The notes beneath the pieces are model-generated. The model had not been told where the DNA came from. It was given only the letters and a program-made list of their open reading frames with translations, and made no database searches. A stretch of 64,000 bases of DNA from the NCBI RefSeq assembly GCF_000226095.1, contig NC_016472.1:4154001-4218000 (forward strand), written 5' to 3'. This document shows, piece by piece, positions 57,982 to 64,000 of this stretch. Source of the stretch: Thermothelomyces thermophilus ATCC 42464 (taxonomy: Eukaryota > Ascomycota > Sordariomycetes > Sordariales > Chaetomiaceae). Made by a program: the position numbers and the translations under genes. Positions within the stretch are counted from its first letter, which is position 1. Every line of letters begins with the position of its first letter.

Positions 57982-60542
57982 TCACGAGCTCTTCTCGCCC
58001 TCTTCCAGGAAGAACTATAGAAGGTCAGTCAGGTTACCCCCAAAAAAAAATTGGCCGAGGGACTTACGTAGTTGCCGCTGAGCTTCTGCTCCTGGTCGAG
58101 CTGCGAGTTGGCCTTGTTGATACGAGGCCGGAAGTTGGTGGGGTCACGGCGGAAGGTGACATCTAAGTTCTTCAAGAAGGTGTTGCAACCCGTAAGCAGC
58201 GACTCGGGCTTGTTGGCGTGCGCATTGATACCGGGCTGGCCGTCGAAGACAATGACACGATCGGCCAGATAAGTGGCCATGATGAAATCGTGCTCTACAA
58301 TGAAGGCAGTCTTCTTAGCGTGCATGATGAATCGCTTGATGACACGGCTAGCCATGATACGCTGTTCAGAATCGAGATCTGTATCCATGTGAGCATGATG
58401 CCGGTAATGCCTAATTTGGGGGGGGGGGGTATACGGGAGACTTACACGCAGAGGGCTCATCAATGAGGTAGATATCCGCCGGCATACCCAGGGCCAGGAC
58501 AATGGCAACCTGTCTAGCATTAGTAAGGGGTCAAACCAGCTCGGCAGTTTGTGAACCTACTCTCTGAAGTTCACCACCGGAAAGATTCTTCACTTCCTGG
58601 TCAATGAAGTCGTCAAGCTTGAGGGGCTTGACGACGTCAGTCTGGAACTGGGGAGACAGGAAGGCTGCCTTGATCTTCTTGAAGAAGAGCTGCCGCACAG
58701 TACCCTCGAACTTGGGCGTAATGGTTTGCGGCTTCATGCTGATCCTCATCTCAGGAACCTTTTGAGTTCCATCAGGTTTGAGCGAACCAGCCAAAAGACG
58801 GCAAAAAGTTGTCTTCATAGGTCAGCCGCCAATCATGCATGGACGGTTCTTTACGTTCCTAACTCACCTTTCCGGTACCGTTCTCACCCATCATGACAAT
58901 AATTTCCGAATCAGAAAAAGAACCGGCGTCAATGCTCAGCTTGAAGTTGCCAAGCGTCTTCTCCATGGCCGGGTAACGGAAAGCCCGCGATTTCTCGGCA
59001 ACGAAATCCTCGGTGCCTTCTGCGATGCGGAAGGTCAAGCTTTCCTCACGGAAACGCAGGTTCTCGGTCGGAATGTGGCCATCCAGGAAGATGTTGATGC
59101 CTTCGCGGACGGAGTACGGGAGGGTAACGACACCATAAACCGCAGGCTGACCATAGAGAACACAGACGTAATCCGAGAGATAGTCTAACACAGACAGATC
59201 GTGTTCGACAACGATGACGTAGTCATCAGGACGCAGCAGCGACCGAATGATGCGGCCCGCACTCAGTCTTTGCTTGACATCGAGGTACGACGACGGCTCA
59301 TCGAACATGTAGCTGCAACACTTGTAAGCTAAGCCCCAGCTGAGGAGCGGAAGGATGGAGGATTACACATCGGCGTTCTGGACACAGACGGTGCCAATGG
59401 CGAAACGCTGGAGCTCACCACCAGACAGGTGTGTAACATCGCGGTCATAAATGTGCCGCAGCTCTGTGCCGTGTTAGTCGATCAATCCTGGCCTGGCTTG
59501 AAAGTGCGATTGTACCCAAAGTGTCAAGCACCTCGTCGAGGTTGTCCATCGAGACGCGGCTTTCAATCAAGGCCTTGACGCTCTTGTCGGGGGTGCGGAT
59601 GGCCTTGGGAATCTGGTCGACGTACTGCGGCTTGACGACGGCCTTGAGGTCATCCTCGAGCAGCTTAGTGAAGTAGTCTGTTGGCGTGTCAACCAGCTGG
59701 CTGGTCCGATTCTGTCCAGACCGACTTACTCTGCAACTCAGAGCCGCGGAAATACTTGATCACATCCTCCCAATCCGGTGGGTTGTCGTACTTGCCGAGG
59801 TTGGGCTTGAGCTTGCCGCTGAGGATCTTGAGAGCCGTACTCTTGCCAATACCGTTGGTTCCCACCAGACCTAGGACATTTCCGGGTCTCGGCATGGGAA
59901 GGCGATGGAGCTTGAAGCTGTTGGCAGCATATCGATGGGTGATTTGGCTCTCGAGGTTGGTGGGCAAATTGATGATAGTGATGGCGCCGAAGGGGCAGCG
60001 CTTCGGGCAGATACCGCAACCAATACACAGTTGTTCGGAGATAAAGGCGAGTCGAGATTCCGGGGTCACCTTAGCGCGCTGTCAGGTCGCGATATCCTGC
60101 CAGCAGGGCGGGTCGGGCTAAAACATACCTCGATCTACAAGACAATTAGCTGCACGCATATACGTTCGGTAGGGGAGGGGCCAGCCATACGCAGAGTTTT
60201 CCGGACCTAACCACCGGGCAAGACTTCTTACACTCTTGGCGGCATTTCTGTTGCTGTCAGCACCACCACGTCGTGGCCTTGCAGGCGCCGTCTCGCACCT
60301 TCGGTTTGCACTATTCACATCCGTCGTCAGCTCGGTCAGGCTCTCCTTTTTTTCTCTTATTCCGGTGACAGCGGAGCAACAGGCGATCGGGAAGTGGGCG
60401 TACCTTGTCGCTACTGACGATAGCGACACTATTACCAAGCCGTTAGCGCTGCCCACGGCACAAAGTCGCATATACCGGCGCAAATGATGCTGTGTTCGGT
60501 CCCGGTAACTGCGAGAACTTACCGAGTAAGTTTGTCGGCCAT
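57982..60542 (-). CDS. rli1: Rli1/ABCE1, iron-sulfur ABC ATPase of ribosome recycling
   Basis: Thirteen exons give 607 aa, almost exactly the yeast length: 60542-60523, 60428-60404, 60310-60299, 60247-60191, 60134-60129, 60069-59730, 59677-59516, 59463-59367, 59312-58868, 58812-58561, 58509-58446, 58378-58068 and 58014-57982. Every junction keeps phase. The N-terminal domain binds two 4Fe-4S clusters ([15 protein letters not shown] and [16 protein letters not shown]). ABC domain 1 has [18 protein letters not shown] and [14 protein letters not shown] domain 2 has [18 protein letters not shown] and [11 protein letters not shown]. Known: it splits post-termination ribosomes with eRF1 and aids 40S initiation and ribosome export. 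Exons of 12 and 6 nt are required to spell the invariant CKPK and the IE of GKLCIEV. All key residues are intact. It shares its upstream region with CHD1. Confidence 0.95.
60129..60134 (-). other. 6-nt microexon of RLI1 (two codons, Ile-Glu)
   Basis: ATCGAG lies between a TTGTAG acceptor and a GTATGT donor, with introns of 56 and 59 nt. It supplies the IE of the conserved GKLCIEV stretch; skipping it would keep frame but delete two invariant residues. Confidence 0.85.
60299..60310 (-). other. 12-nt microexon of RLI1 (Cys-Lys-Pro-Lys)
   Basis: This phase-0 exon of four codons lies between a GAATAG acceptor and a GTGCGA donor. It carries the first cysteine of the N-terminal cluster motif, so correct inclusion is essential for the Fe-S domain. 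Confidence 0.87.
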
Positions 60543-62775
60543 GGTGCTGATTCTCGGGCGTTACGGAGGGGCACAGCTGTTTGTCCTGAGCCAACGGCGG
60601 TATCGTTGTCGAAGAAGTCGGACGGTATGAACAAGGGACAGCTGGGAACCCTCAAACACTGCACGTAGGTCCTCGGTGCGAGAGAAATTGCGGGTTCTAA
60701 AAGTGGGCAGACCTCGAATTCTGGATGCCAAAGGAGGGGCACTTGCATTTGGTGGGTCAAAACCGTGTCCCGCGAAAATGCTACCAGCATATCGCGGGGC
60801 AGGGCCAAAAAGTTCAGGACCCGCTTATTGCCTCAAAGGGAGGAAAGGGAAAGCGACGTTCTTGGCGCCGTCAGCCTGAATGCGTCACAGCTGATAGGCC
60901 AACAGCTCAAGGCCTACTACTAGTACTTTTTGGGCGGTTGTTTTCCATATCCACCCTCATTCATTACTTACCATCACGTCACGCTTTAACAGGTTCTGCG
61001 ACTCACCCCTCATTAAATTGCCAGCAGGCATCGAGCTTCAGTTACGAGCTGCATTCATATTGTAACTCAGTAATGGACTCGACAAGTCAATGAAGAGTTA
61101 TACACTATTTGGGCTTCCGTTATACCAACAATCTGCAGAGGTCTAACCAAGCCTGCAAGGACCATGGATGAACCTCGGAAGTTTTCTCTCTTTTACTATC
61201 AGCGAAGAACCTAAGTCCTGAGGTGGGAGAACAGCTGTTGTTGGTGATGGGAGAAGTGCATGTACATTCTTGGGATGGATGATGGATTTGGCTCTGGAAC
61301 CTCTCCGTTACCTTTACCGAAGTCATTCCATCATTATTTCCCCATCAAACCGCCTCCTCCTTGTTTTCCGATCAGTGTTCTTCCTTTCTGGTCTCAAGTC
61401 CAGAAGCTGGTTCCATGACAGGCGTTCCCAAATTTATATTGAACTGCAACTGCCATCTAAATTTGCAGAAGCTCCGGGCACACGAGATCCTCCATGAGGC
61501 GCTGGTGTATAATACTTCAAAGCGAGGCTCGGTTTATCAGAAAGCCCAAGATGCTTGATACGGTGTTTCGTGCAGGTTAGCAAGGAGTCGAGCTTCGAAT
61601 TTTCCGTCATGCCCGAATGATGCCTTGCATGCGCATACCATGCTGACCGCTCCGGGTCGTTCGCCGGTTCCCTCAAAACGGACGCCGCGGCAGCGAGCCG
61701 GTGCTTCCTCCTTCCTCCTCTCTTTCTCCCCTCCTCTCTTCCGCTTGCCCCATGAACTTCCACATCCGACATTTGCTAAGACTCAACTAGAGCATATCCG
61801 AGTCAATCTCACAACACACTGATTATCAGTCCGTTCGCCAATCAACGCAGAAAAAGCACGAAAATTCATCTCTTACACCTCGTCCACCGACCTTATTGCA
61901 CGCAACCGCAGCGTAACCGCGATCCATCGAGTTGTCTTGGCAGTCCGAAAACGTGAGGACGGCAATCGGAATCAGGTGTAGGTACGGGGTACACAGGTTC
62001 AAGCTCGACGCCGCAGCTGAAGGGCCAGTCCCAAAACGGGAAGCCAGCTGTCAGCCTCGCTGAACGGACTGTTGGGGCCAATCCGCGCCTCTTGAGTGGG
62101 GCTACCTCAGGCTCAGCACAGGCCATCGGGTGCCTGGCTCCGATTCACCATTTTCCCATTCTTTCTCCTCCGACCGACCACCACTGCGAATTTCCGCTAC
62201 ACCATCACCACTAAACCAACTGGGGTCCTCAGCGCTTTCAACCCCACCACAACTCCAATCGCCACAGACCTTGAAACGACTTGAGGCAAAGGTCTGCTGC
62301 CTGGAGGTGGTTGTTGATGACCTGTAAGTCGCTACACTTGCTGTTCCTTGAGCCCTTTTACCACGTCGTGACCCGCCGCGTCTTGTCCATCAAATCGGCC
62401 ATCGATCCTGGCACGCGCCCATCAAGACGTGCCCCCTGCTGCCTCCCGGCGCCGTCAGACACCCAAAAACAAATGAAATTCGATGCCCGCGATAGCCATG
62501 ATACCGTTACACCAGTTCGATCGGCGCCGGCGGTCGTTGAGGGCCACAATCGCTTCCTGACATCACTCGCAGCCTCGTCCTTAACACTTACACGTACCGG
62601 ATGCGACAAGCGTGATTGACGCGTGGCCATTGCTTGTTTTCTGTCGTTGTATTATGGTCATGGGTCGCCGGAGTGGACTCTACTCGAAGCCCTCGTCAGC
62701 GCCCTCCGGCTGTGAGAGATTTGTTGCTGACATCGTCGTCTTGTGTAGCAGGTAGCTTGCGCTCCCCAGATCGTC
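60543..62775. promoter_or_regulatory. Divergent upstream region of RLI1 and CHD1
   Basis: This is 2.2 kb between outward-facing starts with no recognisable gene. It presumably holds the promoters of both genes and a long 5' leader of CHD1. Candidate splice sites near 62324 and 62750 could mark a 5' UTR intron, but this is unproven. Confidence 0.5.
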
Positions 62776-64000
62776 ATGTCAACATCCCCAGACCCTGGTC
62801 CGGTGAATGGACACACCTCCCCATCGCCGGACGAACATAGCACACACGTAGCGGACGCCGCCCAAAGCAATAGTCATCTGTCAGACACACAGCCTTCTGG
62901 TGTCGGTGGCGCATCTCCCGACTCTGCCGATGATGCCGGCTCCGCGGATGATGAGCCGGAGTTCGCCCCAGATGAGCAAGACGACGCGTCCCACTCGAGC
63001 GAACATGATGCCCCGGACGATGCAGATTTCAACGAGGAAGACAGCCCTGCCTCTGCTCAGAGTAACGACGCGTCTGATCGACCCGTGTCGGCCTCGACCG
63101 CCCCAAAACGGAAAGCGGCCCATATATTAGACGACGAATACATTCGGGAAAACCCAGAGTTGTATGGCTTGAGACGTAGTGTATGATATTGCTCCGCTAT
63201 CTCCGCTATCCTTCGGTAACTAACGAAACTCTTTAAACAGTCGCGTCCTTCGCAACGCCGCAAGGTGGTATGTGCTAGTCGCGTAGAGCTGCCACAGACC
63301 CTTCCGCTAACGTTTGCGAATAGGTGGAGTCGGACGGTGATGAAGATGAATCAGACTCTGATGTTACTCCGGCCCGCCGAAAGTCGTCGAATAAGCGTCG
63401 CCGCCTCGAGCGCTCTCAGCCCAGTATGTGGAGCCGCTGTCTTTGCGCCTGTCTAGCTAGCTGGTTCCGCTAACAGCCCTCCTACGTGACAGCTTCCAAG
63501 CGAGGCACACCAGCCCGTCAACCATCCGTCGACGATTCGGACTCCGATACGTACGGTGGCGCCAAGGCCCGCAGCTTCCGGAAAAAGGTTCGGCGGCAAC
63601 AAGAGTTACAGCCTACACTGGCGTTGGCTGAGAAGCGGTGGTCGAACCGTCGGGCGGCCCAGGTCTCAGCCGGCGCCTATCAAGAAAGCGACGTGGATGA
63701 CGAGGAAGAAGACGAGGTTACTCCCGGTTACTGGGCCGCCGATTTGGAGGATAACTCGCCGTACATTGAGAAGATTCTGCGCCATCGCCCCAAGGAAGGC
63801 GTCGAACTCTCACCCGAGTCCACGCGCCATGACTTCGAATACTACATTAAGTGGCAGGGCAAGTCACATCTCCACAACACCTGGGAGACAACCGAATCCG
63901 TCGCAGGGTTCCGCGGATTTCGCCGGCTCGAGAACTACTTCAAGAAGACGGTAGAGTACGAGCTAGACCTGAAGTTTGGTGGTGATGAAATCAGCCCCGA
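62776..64000 (+). CDS. chd1: CHD1-type chromodomain helicase, N-terminal part (cut by window end)
   Basis: Four exons are seen: 62776-63180, 63241-63267, 63324-63423 and 63493 to the window end, giving 346 complete codons. The introns are 56-69 nt with GTATGA/GTATGT donors and GCTAAC-type branches. The N-terminus is acidic and serine-rich (residues about 1-110). Basic patches follow (PKRKAAH, NKRRRLERS), then the first chromodomain from about residue 250: VTPGYWAADLEDNS, IEKILRHRP, FEYYIKWQGKSHLHNTWE. Aromatic cage residues are present in YYIKWQGKS and HNTWE. Known: CHD1 is an ATP-dependent remodeller that spaces nucleosomes over transcribed genes; its second chromodomain, SNF2 ATPase and DNA-binding domains must lie beyond the window. 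The identification rests on the divergent chromodomain and the acidic, serine-rich head; another CHD-type remodeller is less likely. Confidence 0.88.

Overview
The window is nuclear DNA of a filamentous ascomycete, most likely a Sordariomycete close to Chaetomiaceae. The reasons are compact GC-rich genes with short introns (about 50-110 nt) using GTNNGT donors and CTRAC branch sites, single-copy fungal proteins such as Rsc7, Trs65 and Sld3, and repeats destroyed by CpA-to-TpA mutation, the signature of repeat-induced point mutation (RIP). The genus is an inference.

Eleven protein genes are supported, and I rebuilt their exons by hand from frame, splice consensus and family conservation. In order they are: RSC7 (-, chromatin remodelling), DIS3/RRP44 (+, exosome nuclease), NUG1-type nucleolar GTPase (-), a small HAD sugar/glycerol-phosphate phosphatase (+), a homeobox regulator (+), an SSK2-type MAPKKK (-), SLD3 (+, replication initiation), TRS65 (-, TRAPPII), PRP40 (+, U1 snRNP), RLI1/ABCE1 (-, ribosome recycling) and the N-terminal part of CHD1 (+, cut by the window end). 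There are no operons. Neighbours are arranged as divergent pairs with shared promoter DNA (NUG1/HAD, SSK2/SLD3, TRS65/PRP40, RLI1/CHD1) and convergent pairs (DIS3/NUG1, homeobox/SSK2, SLD3/TRS65, PRP40/RLI1). The genes are housekeeping or regulatory and do not form one pathway.

Layout: 1-4.0 kb RSC7; 4.0-11.3 kb gene-free; 11.3-18.8 kb DIS3, NUG1 and HAD; 18.8-22.3 kb gene-free with microsatellites; 22.27-31.04 kb a strongly AT-rich island of dead transposons; 31.0-37.0 kb gene-free; 37.0-64.0 kb the other seven genes. The island holds a deleted Tc1/mariner element. Next to it lies a second Tc1-like element with different ends, whose transposase remnant is split by a 7.2-kb chromodomain-bearing Ty3/gypsy element on the minus strand (two LTRs, polypurine tract, RT, RNase H and chromodomain all recognisable through RIP stops).

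The most interesting points are 6-nt and 12-nt microexons in RLI1, a probable GC-AG intron in SLD3, a plus-strand reading frame antisense to the gypsy element between pol and its 3' LTR, and a family of short intergenic motifs (TACGGAGTA/TACGGATTA, TACACTAGTGTA and GTATGTAC hairpins) recurring across the gene-free DNA. I found no convincing rRNA, tRNA, CRISPR or novel defence system.
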